Below, piece by piece: positions 15,684-24,853 of a stretch of 39,459 nt of DNA; positions within the stretch are counted from its first letter, which is position 1; every line of letters begins with the position of its first letter. A program made the position numbers and the translations under genes. The DNA lies in the NCBI GenBank assembly GCA_012033205.1, contig JAAUSO010000054.1, positions 1-39,459 of the forward strand, given 5' to 3'. Below the pieces are notes generated by a model. The model did no database searches, had not been told where the DNA came from, and saw nothing but the letters and a program-made list of their open reading frames with translations. This DNA is from Richelia sp. SL_2_1. Lineage in GTDB: Bacteria; Cyanobacteriota; Cyanobacteriia; Cyanobacteriales; Nostocaceae.

Positions 15684-16828
15684 CTACTGCCGATTGCCGA
15701 CTGCCCTCTGCTGTGGTACCAAATTTTTAAAACAAGTAAACTGTGCATCAAACAGCAGTTTTATGGTTCCCGTCGCACCACCCCTATTTTTAGCAATAAT
15801 TACCTCTGCAATACCTCGATCGATCGTATCCGGGTGGTAATATTCATCACGATATAGAAGCAATACTAAATCCGATTATTTTCTGCAACCAAGCGTTTAA
15901 CTTTTGTACTAATTGAATTGAGAGTTACAATGGGTGAATCATCGATGTAGATCGGTAATTCACTTAATTTACTAATCGATTGCGCTAAAGGTTCCCATTG
16001 GAATTTGCTGATTTGACCGTTTTGTAAATAGCTTGATTCAATCGGCATCTCAGTCGATAAAAATCTATCTCCCCATTCCTCCTTGCCCATTTCAAGACTA
16101 AAAATTACAGTTGGCAGATGTTCTAATTCGGAAATATTAAAAGCCAAATTACCTAAGAACGATGACTTACCCATCGCCGGACGACCAGCAATAGTGATCA
16201 GTTTTCCTGGCTTAAATCCTCCTATCACTGCATCTAAGCCGTAGAATCCAGTGTTAACACCCCTTGGTGATACGCCCGTACTTTTTCCTTCAATGCGTTC
16301 AAAGGCATTTATCAAGATGGATGATAAGGGAGTTGGTTCGGAGGATGATGCAAAAGCGCTGTTATTTACCTCTAGAACCTTTGAAAAGGCTATGGATAAC
16401 TGTTTACCTATTTCTTGGGTTTGGTCGTGTGCTAGCGCGTAAATTTCGCCGCTGGCTTTGATTAATTGCCGTCGGTGGTATTTATCCATCACCAATTGAG
16501 CCAAGGCATCGATGTTAACTGCCGATACCGTCCGGTCTACCAGGGACGCTAATTGGTTCCTACCACCAATTTTTTTAAGCAAATTACGATCGGAGAGCCA
16601 ATTGATAACTGCTAGTAAATCCGTTGGCTTACCTTGGTTATCAAGCTCCAAAACAGCAGTATAAATATTGCGATGGGTGCTGATATAAAAAGCCTTTGTT
16701 ACGAGTATGTCCCTGACTCTGGCAATTGCTCCTGGGTCGAGCAAGATACCGCCTAAAATCGCTTCCTCTGCTTCGATATTTTGAGGAGGCAGCTTGTCAC
16801 AAAAGCCAAAACTGAGATTTTCAGCCAT
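15684..16828 (-). pseudogene. dnaB: DnaB replicative helicase with internal deletion
   Basis: From ATG 16828: a DnaB N-terminal domain (PPQNIEAEEAILGGILLD, residues 14-31), linker and the RecA-like core with Walker A GRPAMGKSS (215-223) and SLEMGKEEW. The frame ends after KRLVAENNRI at 15866. In another frame, immediately after, DLVLLLYRDEYYHPDT and AEVIIAKNRGGATGTIKLLF form the normal DnaB C-terminus. About 90 residues including the DYLQLM region and the arginine-finger region are missing. The junction reads CGGATT, which could belong to both flanks. The restored tail (RAVGNRQ) ends in a short tandem repeat. It should be inactive as a helicase. It overlaps the initiator gene by eight bases. 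Confidence 0.8.
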
Positions 16829-17729
16829 AGTTCCCCTCCAGCAGTATTGGATTATTTACCAAAAGCTCACGTACATCTGCACGGGCAGATTTCGCCCAAT
16901 TGAACCAGCATTCGTAAAAATCATCTTTGAAAAATTGTCGTAAGCTCGTGCCATTTCCAGCTTCCACAACAACCTTTAGCTGCCCGTACCACATTTGGTG
17001 CTGTGGCTCACTGAAAGCCTCGAAATTGTATTTAAGCTTTTGCGTAAGCGTTTCAAGCCACTGTCCATGTAATTCTTCAAAATGAGCTTCGATCCACTTA
17101 ATGGGTAATTCTGGTGGCTTTGGTAAAGAAGCTGTTTTCTTTAAACCAAATTGCAAAAAATTCTCTCTCTCGTCTTCTGAGAGAGTCTGTATTAAGTCTG
17201 AATAAGTCTGAGGGGAAAATAAGCCCTTACTAGGCAAGGGTTCTGGCTCTCGATTTGGACAATTCTGTCCAAAGTTGGACAAAATTGTCCGGGGTTGGAC
17301 AAAATTGTCCAAAGTTGGACAAAATTGTCCGGGGTTGGACAAATCTGTCATTTTCTTTTTCTCGGAGGATTTGATTGTTCTTTTCTGTTGACAGATCTCC
17401 TTCGCTTTTTTACCTGCTAAATTTTGTCCGCGCACCAGGATTGGTTCCCAAACATAGAGTTCTAGCTCTTCCAAACGAGCCAGAGAGCGTTTGATTTGTC
17501 TGGAACTGACTCCTATGACTTCGGCTACTTCCGGGATTTTGGGTAATTCAATCATCTTGTCACCGAAAGGGTCTATCATTTGCAAATAAGACCATAATGC
17601 CCAGTCAGCAGCAGTCAATTTGCTATTAATAGCTTTGATAGCCATTGAATTTGGAGTTTGATAAAAACCTTTTGGCTCCACACTCGCAAGAGTGACACCT
17701 GAAATAACTGTTTGTTGTGTTTGTGTCAT
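16821..17729 (-). CDS. Winged-helix plasmid replication initiator-like protein
   Basis: 302 residues. About residues 20-100 form a winged-helix region (NSKLTAADWALWSYLQMID, then IPEVAEVIGVSSRQIKRSLARLEEL). A low-complexity middle (about 125-160, DNFVQPRTIL) is encoded by 20-bp DNA repeats. The C-terminal 100 residues are helical. It is coupled to dnaB by overlap, resembling phage lambda O or DnaD-like initiator plus helicase pairs, in which origin iterons also lie inside the initiator gene. I infer it recruits the helicase to those repeats. A transcriptional regulator is the alternative. Confidence 0.6.
   Translation of the reverse strand: MTQTQQTVISGVTLASVEPKGFYQTPNSMAIKAINSKLTAADWALWSYLQMIDPFGDKMIELPKIPEVAEVIGVSSRQIKRSLARLEELELYVWEPILVRGQNLAGKKAKEICQQKRTIKSSEKKKMTDLSNPGQFCPTLDNFVQPRTILSNFGQNCPNREPEPLPSKGLFSPQTYSDLIQTLSEDERENFLQFGLKKTASLPKPPELPIKWIEAHFEELHGQWLETLTQKLKYNFEAFSEPQHQMWYGQLKVVVEAGNGTSLRQFFKDDFYECWFNWAKSARADVRELLVNNPILLEGNYG
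17255..17354. repeat. Five 20-bp iteron-like repeats (candidate origin)
   Basis: Units start at 17255, 17275, 17295, 17315 and 17335. The core GGACAAAATTGTCC is itself a perfect palindrome; spacers alternate TTGG.. with AAAG or GGGG. The first unit has GGACAATTCTGTCC and the last is partial. Because 20 is not a multiple of three, the repeats are read in all three frames, so the conserved thing is the DNA, not the peptide. Confidence 0.7.
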
Positions 17730-17823
17730 ACAGTTTAAATTTGATTAAGGTTAGAAAAGTTTTGACTTATAAAGGTAGAAGGCAGTCCCGATCTAAAATT
17801 TCTTCTCTCCCTGCCCCCTGCCT

Positions 17824-18189
17824 TCAACTTAAATACTCATCCAAATATTTTTGACCAATTATTGTAAGTGGATTACCTTCTCCCGATTCATTAAGTGATT
17901 TCCAAAAAGCCGTAACAATTTCCATGTGAATCATGTCTGTGACGGAGCGGTTAGGCATTTGAACTCGAATTGGCTCAACTCCCATCTTTCGCATAAATTG
18001 GCGAGCAGTGTAAGATGGTTTCTTTACTGAAACCCACATTTGACGAGTCGTAATTGCAGTGTCTCCGGTTACTAATTTATAAGCAATTACTCGGAATAAT
18101 TTATGCTTGATTTTAATCCGCTCGACAGCTACCAAATAATCTCCGTCGGTCAGATATTTTTTAGAGAACAATTGGACATTGTTTGTCAT
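17824..18189 (-). CDS. Hypothetical protein upstream of the initiator
   Basis: 121 residues, mixed alpha/beta: YLTDGDYLVAVERIKIKHKL at the start, ITTRQMWVSV in the middle, and a helical C-terminus (TDMIHMEIVTAFWKSLNESG). No family is recognised. It is followed by the initiator after a 94-base spacer that holds a short tandem repeat. Inverted repeat ATCAC-N8-GTGAT (18211-18228) precedes its start by 21 bases and may regulate it. Confidence 0.55.
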   Translation of the reverse strand: MTNNVQLFSKKYLTDGDYLVAVERIKIKHKLFRVIAYKLVTGDTAITTRQMWVSVKKPSYTARQFMRKMGVEPIRVQMPNRSVTDMIHMEIVTAFWKSLNESGEGNPLTIIGQKYLDEYLS

Positions 18190-18210
18190 CTTTATTCACG
18201 CGAAAAATTC

Positions 18211-18228
18211 ATCACCATTAGTAGTGAT
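18211..18228. promoter_or_regulatory. Inverted repeat ATCAC-N8-GTGAT
   Basis: The arms equal those of the palindrome TATCACTATAGTGATA but the spacer is eight rather than four bases. It lies just upstream of the 18189 start. Weak evidence for an operator. Confidence 0.3.
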
Positions 18229-18247
18229 TATTAACGCGCTCTCCATA

Positions 18248-18517
18248 TTAAAGGACAAAGTATGGGATAGACAATCCGGATGAGCGACCAGAAGCAGTCA
18301 GGGGTTTGTATCCCGCAACTTCATAAGTTTCTGCCAAAACTGATTGCTTCGCGTTCAGATTTTTGTTACTAACATCGAACTTTTCTCTGGGTAGTTGTCT
18401 GTACAAAAATTCGCAGATATAGATGCACGGAGGATGAATAAAAAATATGTAGATCGAAGCTAATTTGATACGCGAGCAAAACTTGAATATTCCGGATTCG
18501 ATGTTCTTACTCATCAT
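18248..18517 (-). CDS. Doubtful small ORF
   Basis: 89 residues, with a cysteine- and isoleucine-rich N-terminal half (YIFFIHPPCIYICEFLY) and a more protein-like C-terminal half (VLAETYEVAGYKPLTASGRS). No ribosome binding site is clear. It may be a C-terminal remnant of a lost gene. I do not recognise it. Confidence 0.25.
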   Translation of the reverse strand: MMSKNIESGIFKFCSRIKLASIYIFFIHPPCIYICEFLYRQLPREKFDVSNKNLNAKQSVLAETYEVAGYKPLTASGRSSGLSIPYFVL

Positions 18518-19029
18518 AAGTGATAGAAAAAAAATCCGGCAAAATTAATCAACCAAATTATTTTAATATTATGTAGTCCAATCGTTTTTCTTTATACAAA
18601 GCAATTCATGAATAAATATATTAATTGATACACAGTCTATATAGAAAATCTATATTTTCTATACTTGTATAAAAATAGTATATTCATGAGTATTACAAGT
18701 CGCCAAATCTCTAATAAAGCAAGAGAAATCAAATGAGAAGGAAACTCTTAACTACATTTTTTATTTAATTAGATAAAAATAAGGCAAATACTGAGAATAT
18801 TTCTTGTTTATATTAGATTTGATGGGCAGGTTGATATAACTGAGGACAATAATACGAGTAACATAGAAAACTTCGGTGACAATTAATAAAGTTGCACAAT
18901 AGTTATAAATACTGCAATAAAAAGTTAATATTTTACTTTTTACAGCATTTTTACTGATACCAACTATCAGCAAAATGCTATCTATTAACTGTATTTGGAT
19001 TTTAAATGGTTAACATAGAGTTGTCTTTT
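18518..19029. other. AT-rich region without a supported gene
   Basis: About 510 bases with frequent stops in all frames. The one clear structure is TATAGAAAAT-CTAT-ATTTTCTATA (18640-18663), a perfect 10-bp inverted repeat with a four-base centre, flanked by TTCATGA-like words at about 18606 and 18683. It could be an operator or part of a transfer or replication site; nothing decides this. Confidence 0.4.
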
Positions 19030-20853
19030 CTACCAAGCCTCATCGTGAGCGGGGCTAACCAATTCTATTTCCTTGCCTTCTACTTGATTGATTGATTGTA
19101 CTGAATGTTTCCCGTTTACTAAAAGCTGCTCTGCAATTCTTTTTCTCAAATCTATGGCTTCATCTAAGTGACTAACATCAACCATCGGGGAACGCATCAT
19201 TAATCTCGGATAAACCTGCTCGAACCAAAGTTGTTCGCTTCTATTTATTCGCACTATATCTAATTTGGGGATGGGAATAGTTATAGGATAAGGAATCGAA
19301 CCTTCATTTCCAGAGGTATAACCAGGATTAGTAATCACGCATTTTCCTTGAGGGAAGCGCATAATTTCATCTGCGGTAAGGATTGGCATTGTCTGTAAAT
19401 TATCCGTCCAAGTAATAGTCCGTCCTTCCTTGGAGTCACTGATAGACTTATTCTTAACAATAAATTCCTTATGTCCGTAGCCCGAAGAAAACTTGTCCGC
19501 AGTTGAGTAATTTGCTGGGTTGTAGAGAATTTTAGTACTGCAAGCACTGATTATAGCGGTTGCTAAATTATCACCATATGCGTTCGCTAATTGTTCTAAA
19601 GATTGGACACCTAATACAAAACAAGCTCCGTTACTTCTGTACTCGTTAATCCACTGGGGTAACGCTTTGAGGTAAAGTGATGGTAGCTCATCGATAAATA
19701 TTCCCAAGGGGTCTTTCCTTTGCGTACATAAATTGCTCACAATTGTCATGTGCAGTGCTGCTGCAAGCAATGGTCCAACAACATCGCGTCTGGGGTCATC
19801 TAATTTGAATATCAGGATTTGCTTTCCCGATAATTTAGTAGAAATAGTACTTTTACCGATGAAAGAAGAAAGAAGCGATCGCTGGATAAAAGCAGAAAAT
19901 ATACCTACTGTGGTTGTGTCGATGCTAGCAATAGTTTTCTCGCTGTCTTTTGCTTTGAGGTATTGTTGAAACGAAGCAGCAACCCAACGAGAAATCGTAC
20001 CTGCTTCTACTGCTGCGTGTAACTTGTTGATAAAATCATCGATGGATTGGATGCAGTAAACGGTGGCTAAATCTGGACAATCACTACCCTTCGCCAGTTG
20101 GATTAATGCTTTAGCGAGTAAGTCAGCAGCTTTTGAGAAAAACTCGTCTCCTTTACCACTACCACCAGCATTTGCGTTAATTACTTGAGCAATTTGTGCC
20201 GCGCTCACCGCATCTTCTTGATTCTCCATGAAATCGAGTGGGTTAATAACTTCACTGTATGGTTCACCAGGAGCAAATATTCGCACATCGTAACCATAGC
20301 GTGCAGCGAGCGGTGCAAGTAGTTTCATTTGGTCGCCTTTTTTGTCGTAGACAATTAGGGGAAAACCCTGCATCATACAGCTTTCTGCCATACGGTCAAT
20401 TGTGCCAAAGGTTTTACCGGAACCGGGAGCGCCAAGAACAAGAGTAGAACGTTCCGCGTGGGGAATCCAAACAGTTGGGGATGCTCCGAGGAAGGTTTGA
20501 AATGCTGCTCCAAATTTTCTGAATTTACCAGAAAACCAGTAGCGGGGTGAACCGCACCAAAAAGTCACTTTGTTGTGAAAGCGTTCTTCAATTTGTTTGA
20601 GAGCAAGGTTAGTTGCAGCTAGCTTTTCACTTATTCCTACTATTTTTCCCGTAGAAATCTTACCTTTTTTACCACTAGAAAATTGACTTAATACAAATAA
20701 AACTACTAAAATTCCTATCATTGCTAAACCTTCGGGATTAGCGAAAGTCTTCAATAGTCCATTTATGTCAAGACTTGATTTTATTCCATTTGATTGTTCT
20801 TCAACTAGAGTTTGATTATTACTAGTCTCTGATAATAGGAAATATTGTTTCAT
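19030..20853 (-). CDS. virD4: VirD4/TraG type IV coupling protein
   Basis: 607 residues. One membrane segment (about 42-57), then the ATPase domain with Walker A GAPGSGKT (141-148), IVYDKKGDQ (168-176) typical of TraG/VirD4, and Walker B GIFIDEL (384-390), followed by FVLGVQSLEQLANAYG. The coupling protein sits at the inner membrane, receives the relaxase-DNA complex and hands it to the T4SS channel. It is the last gene of the minus-strand transfer region. The frame is intact, which makes the broken relaxase more striking. Confidence 0.9.
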   Translation of the reverse strand: MKQYFLLSETSNNQTLVEEQSNGIKSSLDINGLLKTFANPEGLAMIGILVVLFVLSQFSSGKKGKISTGKIVGISEKLAATNLALKQIEERFHNKVTFWCGSPRYWFSGKFRKFGAAFQTFLGASPTVWIPHAERSTLVLGAPGSGKTFGTIDRMAESCMMQGFPLIVYDKKGDQMKLLAPLAARYGYDVRIFAPGEPYSEVINPLDFMENQEDAVSAAQIAQVINANAGGSGKGDEFFSKAADLLAKALIQLAKGSDCPDLATVYCIQSIDDFINKLHAAVEAGTISRWVAASFQQYLKAKDSEKTIASIDTTTVGIFSAFIQRSLLSSFIGKSTISTKLSGKQILIFKLDDPRRDVVGPLLAAALHMTIVSNLCTQRKDPLGIFIDELPSLYLKALPQWINEYRSNGACFVLGVQSLEQLANAYGDNLATAIISACSTKILYNPANYSTADKFSSGYGHKEFIVKNKSISDSKEGRTITWTDNLQTMPILTADEIMRFPQGKCVITNPGYTSGNEGSIPYPITIPIPKLDIVRINRSEQLWFEQVYPRLMMRSPMVDVSHLDEAIDLRKRIAEQLLVNGKHSVQSINQVEGKEIELVSPAHDEAW

Positions 20854-21012
20854 ATATGAAGATTTTTATCAAAATAAAAATACTGATTTCTGCCTTTTAT
20901 AATAAGGTCGCCATTAGTAACAAAATTCTTAAACTAAAATTAAAATAGATAAGAAAGCGTACAATTCTTATTGATAAACTATTTAGACTTATTGCTTTAA
21001 CCTTCTCCATTT

Positions 21013-22164
21013 TTAATCTCCTATAAAAATAGGCGCATTAACTTCATAAGTAAAAAACGGAACCGGACCAATAAAGTATGGTGTTGCACCACAGGCATTT
21101 TTGAAGCGAAAGAATAAAGCGGTGTCAACAGTATCAGTTTTCTCGTCGGGTTCCATTACTGCTACTTTAAAAGCGCTTCCATAAGGCAATCTTCCAGTAG
21201 GCTCCTTACCTCCATTTACGGATTTCAAGCAACCCCAACCACCTTCTACCTTTTGATATTTTCCGCTAATCCAAGAACTTCCTTCAAATTTACCTCTAAT
21301 ATTGCGTCCTGAATTTTCTAAATCATCTAGTTCAATATGTGGACAATCTTCTCCTTGACAGGGAACAGAAAAGCCTGCTACATCAGAACCAGACACCGTT
21401 CTTTGACGACGTTTTTCAGCCGTACCCCAGATAAAATCAATTCTGGCAACTTTGTTACCTAATTCCGCTAAGGGAAGGGGAAAAGAAGCTAATGGAACAT
21501 CGCTTAATCCTGGAATATCTTTAACTAAAGCGTTTTCCCAACCTTTAAAATTTGATAGTCTTACTGCATCAAGGTTGGGTATGTCAGAAATTGTATATGT
21601 TGATAAATCAATTTGATTGAGCTTGAGATTTCTTAAAGTAGGATTTTGGGACAAAAGTTTTGTTAAAGAGGTATTGATATTTATTTGAGGAGATTCGGTT
21701 TTTAATAATGTAGCTATGGGTAGTATTTTAGCTGCATTAGTTTGTCCTAAGTTTGGTATTACTTCTACTAAATTTTCAACAGTTTGTTCTCCTAATAATA
21801 GGAAGCTTTCTAAAGAAAAGTTTTTCAGGTTCTTCTCATTAGTAATATTTCTAATGCTAAATAATTGAGGTTTCAATGCTTCATCAATATCGCCTAAAGT
21901 TAAATATTTATCTGGAGTATCTCCAGCGTTCCATGCTCGTGAGAATCCGTTAACTTTTATTGAGCCACCGTTTTGTATTGCTGGCATTTGGTTAAATGAA
22001 ATTCTTTGCCAATCAGGTAGTAATATAAAGTTACCTTCTTCTGAAGGCAGAGTACGGGTAGGTAGATTAGTTTGGCTCTGTGCTGAAGATGAGCTTGAAT
22101 AAATAGCAATGGAAGCTAATATAATAGGAATAAGTTTTAAAATAATAAATTGACTAATTTTCAT
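21013..22164 (-). CDS. Exported protein of the transfer region, unknown function
   Basis: 383 residues. A signal peptide is evident (MKISQFIILKLIPIILASIA then SSSAQS, about 1-30). The middle holds leucine-rich degenerate repeats of about 20 residues (LSTYTISDIPNLDAVRLSNF). The C-terminal domain has paired cysteines (CQGEDC, WGCLK, NACG), probably disulfides in the periplasm, and a hydrophobic end (YFIGPVPFFTYEV). Its place between the coupling protein and the AAA gene, with an operator-like palindrome 80 bp upstream, suggests a transfer or mating-pair role. No family recognised. Confidence 0.65.
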   Translation of the reverse strand: MKISQFIILKLIPIILASIAIYSSSSSAQSQTNLPTRTLPSEEGNFILLPDWQRISFNQMPAIQNGGSIKVNGFSRAWNAGDTPDKYLTLGDIDEALKPQLFSIRNITNEKNLKNFSLESFLLLGEQTVENLVEVIPNLGQTNAAKILPIATLLKTESPQININTSLTKLLSQNPTLRNLKLNQIDLSTYTISDIPNLDAVRLSNFKGWENALVKDIPGLSDVPLASFPLPLAELGNKVARIDFIWGTAEKRRQRTVSGSDVAGFSVPCQGEDCPHIELDDLENSGRNIRGKFEGSSWISGKYQKVEGGWGCLKSVNGGKEPTGRLPYGSAFKVAVMEPDEKTDTVDTALFFRFKNACGATPYFIGPVPFFTYEVNAPIFIGD

Positions 22165-22224
22165 TAATCTATGTTGAGATATTTTCTCTTATTTTCAGTC
22201 ATTTATCGTTAGGAATGTGCTTGA

Positions 22225-22259
22225 CTATTGACGTAAATGTATTTATCACAATAGTGATA
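22225..22259. promoter_or_regulatory. Operator-like sites, copy 3
   Basis: CTATTGACGTAAA (22225-22237) is followed by TATCACAATAGTGATA (22244-22259), which matches 15 of 16 bases of the palindrome perfect at 36514. The pair lies 60-95 bp ahead of the exported-protein gene. Confidence 0.55.
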
Positions 22260-22414
22260 TCTTCAATCGCACTCATTGTGATGAATGAAGTAAATCTCCC
22301 TTTGATAAGATAATCATAAACATTTTAAGAAACCACAAATAGACTTAAAATTATAATTTTGTTAAATATTGAGTACATTATTACTAAACAACAAACAAAA
22401 GTTTAGAGGAAAAG

Positions 22415-22720
22415 GTTCTAGAATTTATAAAGGCGGTGGTGAGCCTGCGCGTTGCGGGGGAACACAGCCGTTGTAGCGACTGGCGAACCCGGAGGGTGAT
22501 TGATAAGTTTTCAACTTTGAGTATGGAGGAAATCGAAGCTATGTTGAATTTAGATTCTTTGAAGACAAGTAGAGTTTACCAAGAAGCTAAAGAAGAAGGT
22601 TCCCTGGAGACAAAATTAAAAACTATTCCCAGGCTAATCAAACTAGGGTTAACTGTTGAACAAATTGCAGAATCTCTCGATTTAGATGTAGAAACAGTAA
22701 GAAAAAATACTCAACAATAA
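22415..22720 (+). pseudogene. C-terminal remnant of an Rpn-family nuclease/transposase
   Basis: From about 22510 the frame reads KFSTLSMEEIEAMLNLDSLK, SRVYQEAKEEG and VEQIAESLDLDVETVRKNTQ, the C-terminal region of cyanobacterial Rpn (PD-(D/E)XK, recombination-promoting nuclease) proteins. The nuclease domain is absent. Just before it, 22432-22503 is a GC-rich stretch (GAGCCTGCGCGTTGCGGG and following) of a dispersed cyanobacterial repeat, which inserts into the 'YK..KF' region. This is a dead fragment. Confidence 0.65.
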
Positions 22721-22778
22721 AACTAGCTTGCTTGCAACAAGTGGGTGCTGAATTTAAAAGTATTCCACTTGATACTGT

Positions 22779-24382
22779 TCAATTTCCAAACAAAACCTCC
22801 GGTTCTTTAGCCCAACGACTTGTATCTGGCGATGCAGCAGGACGAGCGTAAATTGCTTTATTACGAATCTCCACAATTTTATCTTCTTCCCGAATCATGC
22901 TAGGAGTAAAGTGCGATAGCCCGAAGGGCGACGCTTCGCGTATCGCACTTCTAAAAAATCTCTCACGCTAACATTCAAAGGTCGTTTTCCAAGTTCAGAG
23001 GTAGGAAACTTCTGTGCATTCTGATAAAAGATTTCCTCAGCCGTTTTCCTCACCATCAGCGCGATTTCTGCCGGAGTAAGTAGTTTGGTTTCTCTCAATA
23101 AGCGCAACCAATCTTTCTCGCAAAAATCCAATCCAGGAAAATATTTCGCTAGATGCAATTTAAAGATTTCATATCTTGCTCCAGTATGGGGAAGGTCTAC
23201 AAAAATAATCTCATCAAAACGACGTATTAATTCTGGAGGTAAAAACTCCAATCTGTTAACTGTTGCCATAACTAAAACTTGCGATGTTCTTTCTTGCATC
23301 CACGTCAGTAACTTTCCTGCTAATTGACGAGATACACCACCGTCGCGATCGGAATCGAAACCCGCAAAACCTTTATCAAAGTCGTCAAAATAAAGAACTA
23401 AACCATGTTCTCCATTCGCATCGCAAAATTGTAAAAACTCTCGTAAATTCTTCCTTGATTCGTATGCAGTAGCGCCCCGTAAAGCAGCCCAGTCAGCAGC
23501 AACCATTGGTACACCCATTTTCTTGGCTGCTAATTTTGCACTTAAAGATTTACCCGTTCCTGGTGGTCCCCAAAGAATCATTCCTTTTGGAAAGCTGAGA
23601 TTGTGTTGTTTCGCTTCTGGCTTAAGTAATACCGCAGCACGTTCTAAAATTTCTTCTAATAAATCCAAACCAGCAGCTTGTGGTACATCTGGCTCGCTTA
23701 TAAATTCCACACCCTGACCTTTTAGCTTGCTCTTCTTATAATTTAATACCCCATCAATCAATTCTTCTAAGGTATGGGTAAATCTCGATAAACGCTTCAA
23801 TAACATCTCTAATTCACCAAGTGGCAACCCTAAGCAAGTGCGGATTAAAGTTTCAAGCTGTTGTGTACTATTTGTTGTCAATTTACAGTCGCATAAATCC
23901 TGAACTAAAGTTGTAATTGCGATCGCACTTGGTAACGGGTTAACTAATACGGGAATCAAAGGTGTTAACGAGTGAGGAAGTTCAACATAATTTTCCAAAC
24001 AGATGAGAAATCTTGGTACAGAATTTGCATCTAGGTCATAAACTAAGTTACTCAGCATCATTTCTGTTTGCTGGGACAACATACCTGTTAAGATATCCGG
24101 CGAAATTGCACCTTCAAAAACAAATATCCCTGGGACATCGGGATGTTGTAATAACCAACTCAATCCTGAAAAACATTTGTACTTTGTAGATATAAGTCGC
24201 TGATTATCATTGAATAGTTGTAACTCAGAATAACCAGTATTCCAAAAATATAAAGGTAATAATTTATTCTGAGCCAATTCATAAACAAATTCTAATATTT
24301 TAAATCGTTCGGTAATAGGACTTTCTATTGTAATAACAGTTTGTTTACTATTGAATAACAACGGTAAATGACTCAAATTCAT
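22779..24382 (-). pseudogene. Ycf46-like AAA+ ATPase, C-terminus shifted by repeat insertion
   Basis: From ATG 24382: a degenerate N-terminal ATPase-like domain, then an AAA+ core with Walker A GPPGTGKS (272-279), Walker B LYFDDFDK (330-337), sensor-1 N376 and arginines R387/R388. This resembles Ycf46-type ATPases of cyanobacteria and plastids. After RDFLE the 38-bp repeat (22911-22948) puts translation into an unnatural tail ending at 22895. Skipping 35 or 38 bases restores FTPSMIREEDKIVEIRNKAI and a natural end (KEPEVLFGN) at 22779. The ATPase core is complete, so the as-read protein of 495 residues may still work. Role in the transfer region unknown. Confidence 0.75.
22911..22948 (-). repeat. 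35-38 bp cloverleaf-like mobile repeat, copy 2
   Basis: Complete copy: perfect 8-bp end arms GTGCGATA and TATCGCAC around hairpins GCCC-GAA-GGGC and ACGC-TTC-GCGT. Relative to the AAA gene it has the same orientation as the copy in the relaxase. Confidence 0.85.
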
Positions 24383-24433
24383 TATTAGTGTATCCTCGTG
24401 AGAGAAGATATTTCATAAATACAATAGGTAATT

Positions 24434-24817
24434 ATGAGCGAAGATAGTCAAGGTCTAGAACAGATTTTAGGTACAACAATCACGGAATACACTCCCAACG
24501 CAATTAAATTTAGCAATTTGTCTTTAGGTGCGTTAGAACAATTACTCGATCAAGGTTACACAAGAGAGGATAAATATTACAATGGATCACCCACGATAGC
24601 TAAATTTATTAAGTTTGGTAAACGTTGTGTTGAGATGAGAGCAGTAGCAACATTTGACGGAGTAGGTTTTAAAAACCAAAGTTCAGATGTGGCTATTGAC
24701 GCGATAGAAGTTGTTGGAGTTAAAGATTTAGATTTTGCAGGGGAATTTATAAAATTTGTACAAGGATGTGATGAGATAGAAGTATCCTCAGAATATTTAT
24801 TTGCTTGGTGGGATTAG
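24434..24817 (+). CDS. Hypothetical protein, divergent from the AAA gene
   Basis: 127 residues, no membrane segment, acidic, with LSLGALEQLLDQGYTREDKY and a C-terminus YLFAWWD. No family recognised. It is the only intact plus-strand gene inside the transfer region, 51 bases from the divergent AAA gene, and ends at a hairpin terminator. Confidence 0.55.
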   Translation: MSEDSQGLEQILGTTITEYTPNAIKFSNLSLGALEQLLDQGYTREDKYYNGSPTIAKFIKFGKRCVEMRAVATFDGVGFKNQSSDVAIDAIEVVGVKDLDFAGEFIKFVQGCDEIEVSSEYLFAWWD

Positions 24818-24844
24818 AATTTTATTTCTACATGAAATAAAATT
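24818..24844. terminator. Bidirectional terminator
   Basis: AATTTTATTTC (24818-24828) and GAAATAAAATT (24834-24844) form a perfect 11-bp stem with a five-base loop between convergent genes ending at 24817 and 24854. Confidence 0.65.
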
Positions 24845-24853
24845 TTCTCGTAT

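Noticed and set aside
17255-17354. Repeats as a CRISPR array
   Set aside because: Units are 20 bp, contiguous without spacers, and inside a coding frame; no cas genes are present.
18761-18973. 70-residue minus-strand ORF in the AT-rich gap
   Set aside because: Low-complexity composition expected of AT-rich DNA, no ribosome binding site.
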